Part shown: positions 1 through 9,880 of the stretch, piece after piece
Layout: each line of letters starts with the position of its first letter
Position numbering within the stretch: the first letter of the stretch is position 1
Made by a program: the position numbers and the translations under genes
The notes under the pieces: generated by a model
Told to the model about the DNA's origin: nothing
What the model saw: only the letters and a program-made list of their open reading frames with translations
Database searches by the model: none
From: Serripes groenlandicus
Lineage: Eukaryota > Mollusca > Bivalvia > Cardiida > Cardiidae
Direction of reading: 5' to 3'
Length of the DNA stretch: 64,000 nt
Assembly (NCBI GenBank): GCA_031761405.1
Contig: JASEVX010000379.1
Coordinates: 1 to 64,000 of the forward strand

Positions 1-376
1 TGACACCCCACTCTCTATGAATATTAAGTAACTAATGAAACAATGTGTGTCGGTGCATGGGAAAACTTTCAAAAAGTAGACACAGACCAGCCACTGCAAG
101 TTTAACAACGCGGCATCTGATCAGGATCTACACTGTTTGAAACTCGTCATAATCAACACTATTTTGTTATCAATCACTGAAAACAGTGTTGACCCAGATC
201 AGACGCCGCTTTTCCAACGCGGTGGCCGATATGGGTCTATACTGTTTTCTGTCCCATAAACCTCTTTTCTCCAGACGTTGATACATTTAGTAAACACAGT
301 AGACAGACATCTCCTACACCAGCTGTCTGATAACTCTCTATTCTGTTTCTTTTAGGGAAAGGGTTAAGTTATGGGA

Positions 377-815
377 TTATTCTGAATCTGAGTCCAAGAC
401 TTGTAGTCTTCTCCATTTCTTAATGGGTTCAACCGGTGATTCTTCATCATTTCCCTCATGGTATGGTCTTTTGGGACTCCACATTGCGGTTTGTGTATGG
501 TTCAGGGAGGTTTCGGTGTCAAAGTGAAATGAGACTGGAGCATTAAATATGTTTCCAGATAACATGGAGGGAATGCCACTTGAAATGGATTTGTTTGCTT
601 CAGCTAAAACATTTGCTGGACCTTGCACTGGTACAGCTGGTAGACTTTCCTTTGTAGGGACATTAGACAAGATTGAGGAAATTTGTTTGCTTTGGCCTGG
701 ATTTAGTTTGCTGTAGTTATTAATGGAGTTTATGTTCTTATGGCCAGAAATCTGCACAATCTGGTTTGCCGGCACACCATTGTCATTCAGCTTCTGGATC
801 AGGTGCTTTCTCACA
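377..815 (-). CDS. Recombinase copy 1, exon 3
   Basis: Acceptor CTGTATTTCAG at 826-816, then a frame of 146 codons ending with a stop at 377-379. It holds the distal active site: R341, H364 and Y373. The C-terminus is a low-complexity tail with a basic patch (KKWRR) and an acidic end (DSDSE). Confidence 0.82.
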
Positions 816-3797
816 CTGAAATACAGACAAGAATGGAAAATTAGGAACAGTATTTAATCAATTTTTGTCTGAAATTTAAACCACTTAAGAACATTAAGTT
901 TAGAATAGAATTTTACACTTCAGTTCAAGTAATCAAAACTGACAGTTTGTTTTAAGACAACCAGTGAAAGGGCTATTTATATAAAGTGAAATATAGCTAT
1001 ACTTTTTTTCTTCTCGATAATCCACTCTGTTAAAAAAAATATGAAAAAATCCACTCTGTTAAAAAAAATATGAAATTAAAGAAAACAAAGTTTTCGAGTT
1101 AAAGAAAGTAAGAAATTTAGGACAGAGCTCCAGATAAAAGGCATAAATTATATTTTTTCTTCAATATTTCTGCTATCTTTCATCTTCTTTTTTGTAATCT
1201 TCGAGGCATTTTTAACAAGTGGTCACAAAATAGGGATTGGTTGAGAAAAAAGGGTTTTAGAATTTGAAGTATGCTCCTAATCTCGAGCTCTGTTAGGATT
1301 TTCCTCTTGAAAATAATCTGTGAGACAGTAACATTATTAATAAACATTAATACAATTATGCCAGATAGCTCAGTTGGTAGAGCGCCTCGAAATGTTGCAT
1401 ATTTACACATTTGAGTTGGTCTTGGGTTCGAGTCCCAATCTGGCAGTTCTAAATGTTCATTTTTTAATGTAACTGTCACACAATTGAAATTATTATAGTA
1501 CAATAGTCAAAATAAAATACATTTACTTAAACTTTACCTGTAAGGGGTAATTTTCCTGTCTGTTTGTGTCCCAGCATCCCTCATCATTTTTCTCATTATT
1601 CCGTACAGAGAGTTAACACCCAGTGCCTGTCGTTTGAACCATATGTCCCCACTATTCGGGTTCTTGTGAGCGGCAGATAGAAAAAAGGGGCTCCCTGGGT
1701 ACATCATCTCCTTTGGTCTTTTGGTCTGGTAAAGTAAGTACAGGCTTACGGGATCTTTTTCCTTGGCGTCAATTTGGTACGCCCTTGGTTTACTTGTCCT
1801 GAAATATTTTAAATTATATTATAAAACTAACATTTCGCAGTTCTAATACAATGTACACCTAGAATTCCTGAAATATTTTATTTTTTAAATAATACAGAGT
1901 GATTTTATCAGTTCAATGGCATTTGAGAGTTTCATTGGTTGTCACATTTTTTTTTAAAAAGAAATTTTGTTACTTGGAATAAAAATATTGATTATATTTT
2001 CATTATAATTTATAAGGGAGACAATTTTCACATTACCTTTCTGCAAATGCCTCATAATAATGAGTTGTCTCTCTTATACCATGTCTCTCGTCTCTTATAC
2101 AAATCATGTGAAAATATAAATCATTATTATATGACAACCAATGAATTTGCTGTTTATCAGAGTGAAATATAACATCCTTATTCCACACTGTGGAATATGA
2201 ATAAATGACGTCAAAGAGACTAACATTATGACGTCAAACCGCTGACGTGACGTCATTTTCCTAGTATTCGGTCATGTTATACTACACAAGTTATATATAA
2301 AGAAATACATAATGGGTATATTATTTGTTTTTCATCAATTTGTCATTAAATAAAAAGAAAATTTGTTTGTTTTGAGTGTATATGGAATATATTTCAACTC
2401 GAAGTGATACAATTTAAACATTTTCACTCGCGCTACGCGCTCGTGAAAATATTCAATTGTATCACGTCTCGATGAGATATATGCCATATCCACTCAAAAC
2501 AAACAAATATCCTCTATATATTTCACTTGAACCAACAAATATCCTCTTTCTCCCTTATTCAAGTGAAAATATAAATTGTTATTTCACTCGAACCGACAAT
2601 TTTTTTTTGTATTACATTCTAAAACTTCACCAGAAATCCTGAAAACAAATATTTAATTAGGTTTACATGCAGATTTAAATATGTTATTTGATGAATAAGG
2701 ACCCTTGTTTTAGCATAAAAGCTCTTAAACCCTATACTTAACAGAAACACCTTTTTATGTATTTGCAAACGTAGTAGACCTAGATCAGACAGCTCCTACA
2801 GCAGCTGTCTGATAAGGTTCTACTCTGATTGCTTATCAATATACTATAGTTCTTATTATTGTTTGATGTTCCTAACTAAAAGTTCAGTAAATTATATATT
2901 CATAGATAGTGGGCAGGGTCTGGCATAGATATTCATTAGTTAAAGGGTATATAAAATTAAAGTTATGTAAGTCTGTGTCGTCTTTAGATATAACAGTCTT
3001 TAGATATAACTCGCTACTAGTAAATTTATATATATATTTTACCTGACATCTCTTGCATTTGCTCCAGTCCTTGTTTTTGTCTGTCTCTCTGTATCATAAA
3101 GCAGGTAATGTCCATTCTCGTCTTCCTTCAGTACAACATCTCCCCATCTCAGTGTGTGCGTCTCCTGGCCTGTTCGCATTCCAAAGTGGACCGTACAGAT
3201 GAGCCACATTGAATGCAGCAAAGCATCTGGGTTGCTGTCACCCAATGTGCCACATCTGTAGAATTGCTCTAAAAGGTCATCGTCAATTGGGTCTGACGCA
3301 TTTGGTTTATTACCCTTCCCAAGCTGTTTTAGTTTCTTTTGTTTACACTTTAGGACTTCTCTGGTTTTATTGAATTCAAGGCTGGTCAGTATGCTGCATT
3401 GGTACCTGTTCTCTTTCAAATGTCTCTCAAAAGAGGATACGAAACTCCGAAGCGTGCATGGCTCATACTCTCCTCCATTCTTTTTTAAGGCCGACATTAA
3501 GAACTCGCACAGATGCAGATCAAGCTGTGTTGGTGGGATGAACTGGATGCATCTCATCTCTCCCTTGTTGATCAAGAATGAATTCAGAGCAGACATGTCT
3601 GTTTCAGTTTTTCTCATAGTGTTTTTGTTTTGGTTATCCTTCAAAAAGTGGTCTATATTTTGTTGTCTAGATATCACGTCCCCCAAATCAAAATCTAAAT
3701 TGAATGTTGCCTCCGGTAAATCAAGATCAGTTTCCTCAAATTCTTGTTCAAAAAGTTGTGAAAGAACATTTTCATCAAGTTGAAATTCAGCATCCAT
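377..3797 (-). CDS. Crypton/DUF3504-type tyrosine recombinase, copy 1 (3 exons)
   Basis: Spliced minus-strand gene with exon 1 at 3797-3043, exon 2 at 1798-1538 and exon 3 at 815-377. All junctions are GT/AG, both introns are phase 2, and the exons sum to 1455 nt, giving 484 residues plus a stop. An acidic N-terminus (about 1-70) precedes a core-binding-like helical part (70-170) and a catalytic part. Likely catalytic residues are R208 (FGMRTGQE), R341 (SVRKHL), H364 (SGHKN) and Y373 (INNYS), the order seen in tyrosine recombinases. The phrase ERQTKTRTG and the motif SGHKNINSINNYS are typical of the Crypton-derived DUF3504 family (KIAA1958- or QRICH1-like). Such proteins cut and rejoin DNA or survive as domesticated DNA-binding proteins; which applies here is unknown. 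The reading frame is intact. Confidence 0.85.
1359..1446 (+). tRNA. tRNA-like sequence (probable pseudogene), copy 1
   Basis: TGCCAGA (1359-1365) pairs with TCTGGCA (1439-1445). The D arm GCTC/GAGC contains an A box (TAGCTCAGTTGG), and the T arm TTGGG/CCCAA contains a B box (GGTTCGAGTCC). At 88 nt, the segment between D and T arms is too long and shows no clean 5-bp anticodon stem, although CTCGAAATG and CATTTGAG pair with a bulge. An intron-containing tRNA, a tRNA pseudogene or a SINE head are all possible, so no anticodon is assigned. It is antisense in intron 2 of the recombinase gene. Confidence 0.5.
1538..1798 (-). CDS. Recombinase copy 1, exon 2
   Basis: This 87-codon internal exon is open in the frame demanded by exon 1, between the acceptor AATATTTCAG and the donor CAG/GTAAAG. 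It includes DPVSLYLLYQTKRP and SPFFLSAAHKNP, conserved-looking stretches of the DUF3504 family between the two catalytic arginines. It has no methionine start, so ORF-only scans miss it. Confidence 0.78.
2124..2173 (+). repeat. 50-bp inverted-repeat arm (left), copy 1
   Basis: The arm runs TTATTATATGACAACCAATG and on to GAGTGAAATATAAC. It is the exact reverse complement of 4012-4061. The pair encloses recombinase exon 1, its 5' flank and part of intron 1. Confidence 0.85.
2361..2508. repeat. 148-bp imperfect palindrome in intron 1, copy 1
   Basis: ATTTGTTTGTTTTGAGTG at the left end is mirrored by CACTCAAAACAAACAAAT at the right. The centre (2421-2449) is TTTTCACTCGCG and its mirror CGCTCGTGAAAA around about 2435. 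It looks like a fold-back element and lies between recombinase exons 1 and 2. Confidence 0.75.
3043..3797 (-). CDS. Recombinase copy 1, exon 1
   Basis: Start codon at 3797-3795, chosen because it is the first ATG of a 252-codon open frame. The exon ends GATGTCAG before GTAAAATA and codes for residues 1-251 plus two bases of the next codon. It contains R208 in FGMRTGQE. The 5' flank on the minus strand (3798-3910) is very rich in CAA. Confidence 0.82.
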
Positions 3798-4011
3798 TTT
3801 TTCTTTAATTTTGTTTTTTGCTACTTACAGTTATTTGTTGTTAAATGTTGTTGTTTACTGTTTTTTGTTGTTGTTTACTTTTGTTGTTTACTTTTGTTGT
3901 TGTTATTGTAGCAGACGTCAATGTATCAAAGGGACAAAACTCACGTTTGACAAATCAAGGGAGGTAATAAAAAAAGTAGTTCCGGCAGAGTGGATTTTTG
4001 AAAAGATATAG

Positions 4012-4061
4012 GGTTATATTTCACTCTGATAAACAGCAAATTCATTGGTTGTCATATAATA
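4012..4061 (-). repeat. 50-bp inverted-repeat arm (right), copy 1; duplication edge
   Basis: Perfect reverse complement of 2124-2173. Homology between the two duplicated units stops at its outer end. Confidence 0.85.
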
Positions 4062-4827
4062 AAACAGGATATCTTTAGAACTATTTCCCATAGACCCAAG
4101 AACAGAACACATTAAGTTAACGTAATGTGGCGCGCGCGTAGTAATATTCATTGAGTTATTCGGCTTCAGCTTAATATTTCCGCCATTTTTATTTTTATTG
4201 AGAAATGTGATCTGGAGTAATACATCTTGTGGGAATACCGATATCAACACTGACAACCTTCAGAATTATGATGAAATTTATTCCATTACATCTAGGAATC
4301 GACGTTAAAGGTAGGGATCGTTCAATTCGCCCATTTTACCACTTTCTAGTCTTTAGACAAGTATCCGAAAGTGTGGCCGATCGAACTTCCGAAGCCACAT
4401 CCAACAATATTATCCGGATGAATTTGCAGATTATGCAACTATACCAATGTTTGCAAGTGTATCCAAACTGGCTGCATTTGTTTAACGACGCACTCATAAA
4501 GTTCTGGAGCCAGATCAGACACCGAATTACTCTACGTCAGATCTAGATGCAAACTGTGTGATTGCGGTGTCCATAAAGTACAGCCAGTATACGGATAAAA
4601 AGTAAAGCATAAAAGCAGTAATCAGTCTTACAACTGGTAAAACAGATCAATAAAAATGTCTGCCTAACGTGAGCCTCAGATAAGGCTCTAAACTGCATAA
4701 CCCCCCCTACTCCAACACAAAAAACATGTAATATTGTAACCCTACTCCAACACAAAAACATGTAATATTGTAACCAACGCTCAGTTATCATCATGTATAT
4801 TAACCCTTTTCCTAATTAATAATCAGG
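4062..4827. other. Spacer between the two recombinase units
   Basis: No gene is recognised. It contains a short direct repeat (CCCTACTCCAACACAAAAA-type, near 4706-4775). If the array is a true tandem of about 4.83-kb units, this stretch should also occur just left of the window. Confidence 0.5.
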
Positions 4828-5203
4828 TGACACCCCACTCTCTATGAATATTAAGTAACTAATGAAACAATGTGTGTCGGTGCATGGGAAAACTTTCAAA
4901 AAGTAGACACAGACCAGCCACTGCAAGTTTAACAACGCGGCATCTGATCAGGATCTACACTGTTTGAAACTCGTCATAATCAACACTATTTTGTTATCAA
5001 TCACTGAAAACAGTGTTGACCCAGATCAGACGCCGCTTTTCCAACGCGGTGGCCGATATGGGTCTATACTGTTTTCTGTCCCATAAACCTCTTTTCTCCA
5101 GACGTTGATACATTTAGTAAACACAGTAGACAGACATCTCCTACACCAGCTGTCTGATAACTCTCTATTCTGTTTCTTTTAGGGAAAGGGTTAAGTTATG
5201 GGA

Positions 5204-5642
5204 TTATTCTGAATCTGAGTCCAAGACTTGTAGTCTTCTCCATTTCTTAATGGGTTCAACCGGTGATTCTTCATCATTTCCCTCATGGTATGGTCTTTTG
5301 GGACTCCACATTGCGGTTTGTGTATGGTTCAGGGAGGTTTCGGTGTCAAAGTGAAATGAGACTGGAGCATTAAATATGTTTCCAGATAACATGGAGGGAA
5401 TGCCACTTGAAATGGATTTGTTTGCTTCAGCTAAAACATTTGCTGGACCTTGCACTGGTACAGCTGGTAGACTTTCCTTTGTAGGGACATTAGACAAGAT
5501 TGAGGAAATTTGTTTGCTTTGGCCTGGATTTAGTTTGCTGTAGTTATTAATGGAGTTTATGTTCTTATGGCCAGAAATCTGCACAATCTGGTTTGCCGGC
5601 ACACCATTGTCATTCAGCTTCTGGATCAGGTGCTTTCTCACA
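5204..5642 (-). CDS. Recombinase copy 2, exon 3
   Basis: Identical by eye to exon 3 of copy 1. It contains the SVRKHL, SGHKN and INNYS active-site motifs and the stop at 5204-5206. Confidence 0.82.
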
Positions 5643-8623
5643 CTGAAATACAGACAAGAATGGAAAATTAGGAACAGTATTTAATCAATTTTTGTCTGAA
5701 ATTTAAACCACTTAAGAACATTAAGTTTAGAATAGAATTTTACACTTCAGTTCAAGTAATCAAAACTGACAGTTTGTTTTAAGACAACCAGTGAAAGGGC
5801 TATTTATATAAAGTGAAATATAGCTATACTTTTTTTCTTCTCGATAATCCACTCTGTTAAAAAAAATATGAAAAAATCCACTCTGTTAAAAAAAATATGA
5901 AATTAAAGAAAACAAAGTTTTCGAGTTAAAGAAAGTAAGAAATTTAGGACAGAGCTCCAGATAAAAGGCATAAATTATATTTTTTCTTCAATATTTCTGC
6001 TATCTTTCATCTTCTTTTTTGTAATCTTCGAGGCATTTTTAACAAGTGGTCACAAAATAGGGATTGGTTGAGAAAAAAGGGTTTTAGAATTTGAAGTATG
6101 CTCCTAATCTCGAGCTCTGTTAGGATTTTCCTCTTGAAAATAATCTGTGAGACAGTAACATTATTAATAAACATTAATACAATTATGCCAGATAGCTCAG
6201 TTGGTAGAGCGCCTCGAAATGTTGCATATTTACACATTTGAGTTGGTCTTGGGTTCGAGTCCCAATCTGGCAGTTCTAAATGTTCATTTTTTAATGTAAC
6301 TGTCACACAATTGAAATTATTATAGTACAATAGTCAAAATAAAATACATTTACTTAAACTTTACCTGTAAGGGGTAATTTTCCTGTCTGTTTGTGTCCCA
6401 GCATCCCTCATCATTTTTCTCATTATTCCGTACAGAGAGTTAACACCCAGTGCCTGTCGTTTGAACCATATGTCCCCACTATTCGGGTTCTTGTGAGCGG
6501 CAGATAGAAAAAAGGGGCTCCCTGGGTACATCATCTCCTTTGGTCTTTTGGTCTGGTAAAGTAAGTACAGGCTTACGGGATCTTTTTCCTTGGCGTCAAT
6601 TTGGTACGCCCTTGGTTTACTTGTCCTGAAATATTTTAAATTATATTATAAAACTAACATTTCGCAGTTCTAATACAATGTACACCTAGAATTCCTGAAA
6701 TATTTTATTTTTTAAATAATACAGAGTGATTTTATCAGTTCAATGGCATTTGAGAGTTTCATTGGTTGTCACATTTTTTTTTAAAAAGAAATTTTGTTAC
6801 TTGGAATAAAAATATTGATTATATTTTCATTATAATTTATAAGGGAGACAATTTTCACATTACCTTTCTGCAAATGCCTCATAATAATGAGTTGTCTCTC
6901 TTATACCATGTCTCTCGTCTCTTATACAAATCATGTGAAAATATAAATCATTATTATATGACAACCAATGAATTTGCTGTTTATCAGAGTGAAATATAAC
7001 ATCCTTATTCCACACTGTGGAATATGAATAAATGACGTCAAAGAGACTAACATTATGACGTCAAACCGCTGACGTGACGTCATTTTCCTAGTATTCGGTC
7101 ATGTTATACTACACAAGTTATATATAAAGAAATACATAATGGGTATATTATTTGTTTTTCATCAATTTGTCATTAAATAAAAAGAAAATTTGTTTGTTTT
7201 GAGTGTATATGGAATATATTTCAACTCGAAGTGATACAATTTAAACATTTTCACTCGCGCTACGCGCTCGTGAAAATATTCAATTGTATCACGTCTCGAT
7301 GAGATATATGCCATATCCACTCAAAACAAACAAATATCCTCTATATATTTCACTTGAACCAACAAATATCCTCTTTCTCCCTTATTCAAGTGAAAATATA
7401 AATTGTTATTTCACTCGAACCGACAATTTTTTTTTTATTACATTCTAAAACTTCACCAGAAATCCTGAAAACAAATATTTAATTAGGTTTACATGCAGAT
7501 TTAAATATGTTATTTGATGAATAAGGACCCTTGTTTTAGCATAAAAGCTCTTAAACCCTATACTTAACAGAAACACCTTTTTATGTATTTGCAAACGTAG
7601 TAGACCTAGATCAGACAGCTCCTACAGCAGCTGTCTGATAAGGTTCTACTCTGATTGCTTATCAATATACTATAGTTCTTATTATTGTTTGATGTTCCTA
7701 ACTAAAAGTTCAGTAAATTATATATTCATAGATAGTGGGCAGGGTCTGGCATAGATATTCATTAGTTAAAGGGTATATAAAATTAAAGTTATGTAAGTCT
7801 GTGTCGTCTTTAGATATAACAGTCTTTAGATATAACTCGCTACTAGTAAATTTATATATATATTTTACCTGACATCTCTTGCATTTGCTCCAGTCCTTGT
7901 TTTTGTCTGTCTCTCTGTATCATAAAGCAGGTAATGTCCATTCTCGTCTTCCTTCAGTACAACATCTCCCCATCTCAGTGTGTGCGTCTCCTGGCCTGTT
8001 CGCATTCCAAAGTGGACCGTACAGATGAGCCACATTGAATGCAGCAAAGCATCTGGGCTGCTGTCACCCAATGTGCCACATCTGTAGAATTGCTCTAAAA
8101 GGTCATCGTCAATTGGGTCTGACGCATTTGGTTTATTACCCTTCCCAAGCTGTTTTAGTTTCTTTTGTTTACACTTTAGGACTTCTCTGGTTTTATTGAA
8201 TTCAAGGCTGGTCAGTATGCTGCATTGGTACCTGTTCTCTTTCAAATGTCTCTCAAAAGAGGATACGAAACTCCGAAGCGTGCATGGCTCATACTCTCCT
8301 CCATTCTTTTTTAAGGCCGACATTAAGAACTCGCACAGATGCAGATCAAGCTGTGTTGGTGGGATGAACTGGATGCATCTCATCTCTCCCTTGTTGATCA
8401 AGAATGAATTCAGAGCAGACATGTCTGTTTCAGTTTTTCTCATAGTGTTTTTGTTTTGGTTATCCTTCAAAAAGTGGTCTATATTTTGTTGTCTAGATAT
8501 CACGTCCCCCAAATCAAAATCTAAATTGAATGTTGCCTCCGGTAAATCAAGATCAGTTTCCTCAAATTCTTGTTCAAAAAGTTGTGAAAGAACATTTTCA
8601 TCAAGTTGAAATTCAGCATCCAT
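5204..8623 (-). CDS. Crypton/DUF3504-type tyrosine recombinase, copy 2 (3 exons)
   Basis: Second copy of the gene, with exon 1 at 8623-7869, exon 2 at 6625-6365 and exon 3 at 5642-5204. It also encodes 484 residues with the same catalytic R/R/H/Y set. The only coding difference seen is one base at about 8058, changing Asn189 of copy 1 to Ser. Introns are as conserved as exons; one visible change is a shorter T-run near 7430. This points to a very recent duplication, recent gene conversion or an assembly duplicate. Confidence 0.85.
6186..6273 (+). tRNA. tRNA-like sequence (probable pseudogene), copy 2
   Basis: Second copy of the 88-nt tRNA-like sequence, identical by eye, in intron 2 of recombinase copy 2. 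Confidence 0.5.
6365..6625 (-). CDS. Recombinase copy 2, exon 2
   Basis: Identical by eye to exon 2 of copy 1, with the same acceptor and donor and an uninterrupted linking frame of 87 codons. Confidence 0.78.
6951..7000 (+). repeat. 50-bp inverted-repeat arm (left), copy 2
   Basis: Copy-2 equivalent of 2124-2173. Confidence 0.8.
7188..7335. repeat. 148-bp imperfect palindrome in intron 1, copy 2
   Basis: Same palindrome in the second duplicated unit. Confidence 0.72.
7869..8623 (-). CDS. Recombinase copy 2, exon 1
   Basis: Same start and donor as in copy 1, 4,826 bp further right. It carries the N189S change in the stretch before FGMRTGQE. Confidence 0.82.
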
Positions 8624-8837
8624 TTTTTCTTTAATTTTGTTTTTTGCTACTTACAGTTATTTGTTGTTAAATGTTGTTGTTTACTGTTTTTTGTTGTTGT
8701 TTACTTTTGTTGTTTACTTTTGTTGTTGTTATTGTAGCAGACGTCAATGTATCAAAGGGACAAAACTCACGTTTGACAAATCAAGGGAGGTAATAAAAAA
8801 AGTAGTTCCGGCAGAGTGGATTTTTGAAAAGATATAG

Positions 8838-8887
8838 GGTTATATTTCACTCTGATAAACAGCAAATTCATTGGTTGTCATATAATA
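8838..8887 (-). repeat. 50-bp inverted-repeat arm (right), copy 2
   Basis: Copy-2 equivalent of 4012-4061. Sequence after it is unrelated to that after copy 1. Confidence 0.8.
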
Positions 8888-8889
8888 AA

Positions 8890-9880
8890 GTGCTGTGTTT
8901 TGTGGGAATTAACATTTGTACGAAAAGTTAAAAATAAATGGAACCCGGATTGAAAAAGAATTATTGTCGTCTTTTTAATATTTTTTTTTAAATCGATATT
9001 TTGGGTATGTATAAAAATGACACGAAAAACACGGATTTTTAAAATTATTGTCGTCTTTTTAATCTTTTTTTTTAAAATCGACATTTAAGATCATTAAAGT
9101 GCTGTGTTTTGTGGGGATTAACATTTGTACGAAAAGTTAAAAATAAATGGAACTTTGTAAGAAATATGTTTTCCCGACAGTATTAGACTTCTACGCCCGA
9201 ACCTAAACTTTGACTGTATCGTAGCCAAAGAAGGACGTGATGTCATTTCCGTAACACTTCATCTTGGCGTAACGTCAATGGAGCGACGTCGTTTCCCGCA
9301 AAAAAGTGGTATCAACATGAAATACCCCAAATTCCTATACATGAGCTATTTATCAAACATTGTGGCAAAAGGATAACTTTCTCATAAGGAGTAATTGTTC
9401 TTTTAGCGACAATCTTTCCCTAAATCGTCTGTTGCAAAGGCCGCATAAACCGTATCTAATAGGAAAAGGGTTTAGCAGAAATGTGACGCCTTACATCATT
9501 TGTTCCAGTCATATTGACTGGTTGAAAAAGGCAGTCGCCAGGTGGCATCAGCAAAGGGCTGATCTTTTTGCTTCTTTACCATAATGCAGGTGATCGATTA
9601 AGGATCATCTTGGCCATCATGTTTTAACCTCGTTCATTATAAATGTATTCCTTGATTTTTTGAAAGTCTTTACTTTATTATTTTCTGTTCGTAATAATAG
9701 ACGACAGCAATACGAATTCCAAATAATTTTTGATAATGCACGAAACATGACATTAACATTAGTATTGTCTAGTCAATTACTTATAAATCCTTTTTTATGG
9801 CCAAAGTATGTTCTTTAATTTTTGTTTATAATTATCTTGCGTTTTTTCGTAAATAGGTAGCACCTATAGATATATTAAAA
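8890..9880. other. Unique spacer with short direct repeats
   Basis: A block beginning GTGCTGTGTTTTGTGGG occurs at about 8889-8945 and again at about 9099-9155, with a repeated ATTATTGTCGTCTTTTTAAT motif between (8962, 9049). No coding sequence can be supported. A 74-codon open frame at 9360-9584 matches nothing recognised. Confidence 0.45.

Larger units (their letters stand above)
1..4061. repeat. Tandem duplication unit, copy 1 (left-truncated by the window)
   Basis: Bases 1-4061 recur at 4828-8889 with only a few differences. The match ends exactly after an inverted-repeat arm (4012-4061). Beyond it, copy 1 continues into 4062-4827 and copy 2 into unrelated sequence. Confidence 0.92.
4828..8889. 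repeat. Tandem duplication unit, copy 2
   Basis: Repeats bases 1-4061 at an offset of 4827, falling to 4826 after a one-base T-run difference near 7430. It carries the whole second recombinase gene plus flanks. Confidence 0.92.

Noticed and set aside
1359..1446. Functional tRNA gene
   Set aside because: A and B boxes and the acceptor stem are good, but no standard anticodon arm could be drawn; kept as tRNA-like only.
1180..1503. 107-residue minus-strand frame with a WDSNPRP motif
   Set aside because: It is the antisense translation of the tRNA-like sequence and its flanks, a well-known false protein.
3370..3783. 137-residue plus-strand frame, also at 8196-8609
   Set aside because: Antisense shadow of recombinase exon 1.
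9360..9584. 74-residue frame as a gene
   Set aside because: No recognisable domain, no duplicate, no convincing splice or promoter context.
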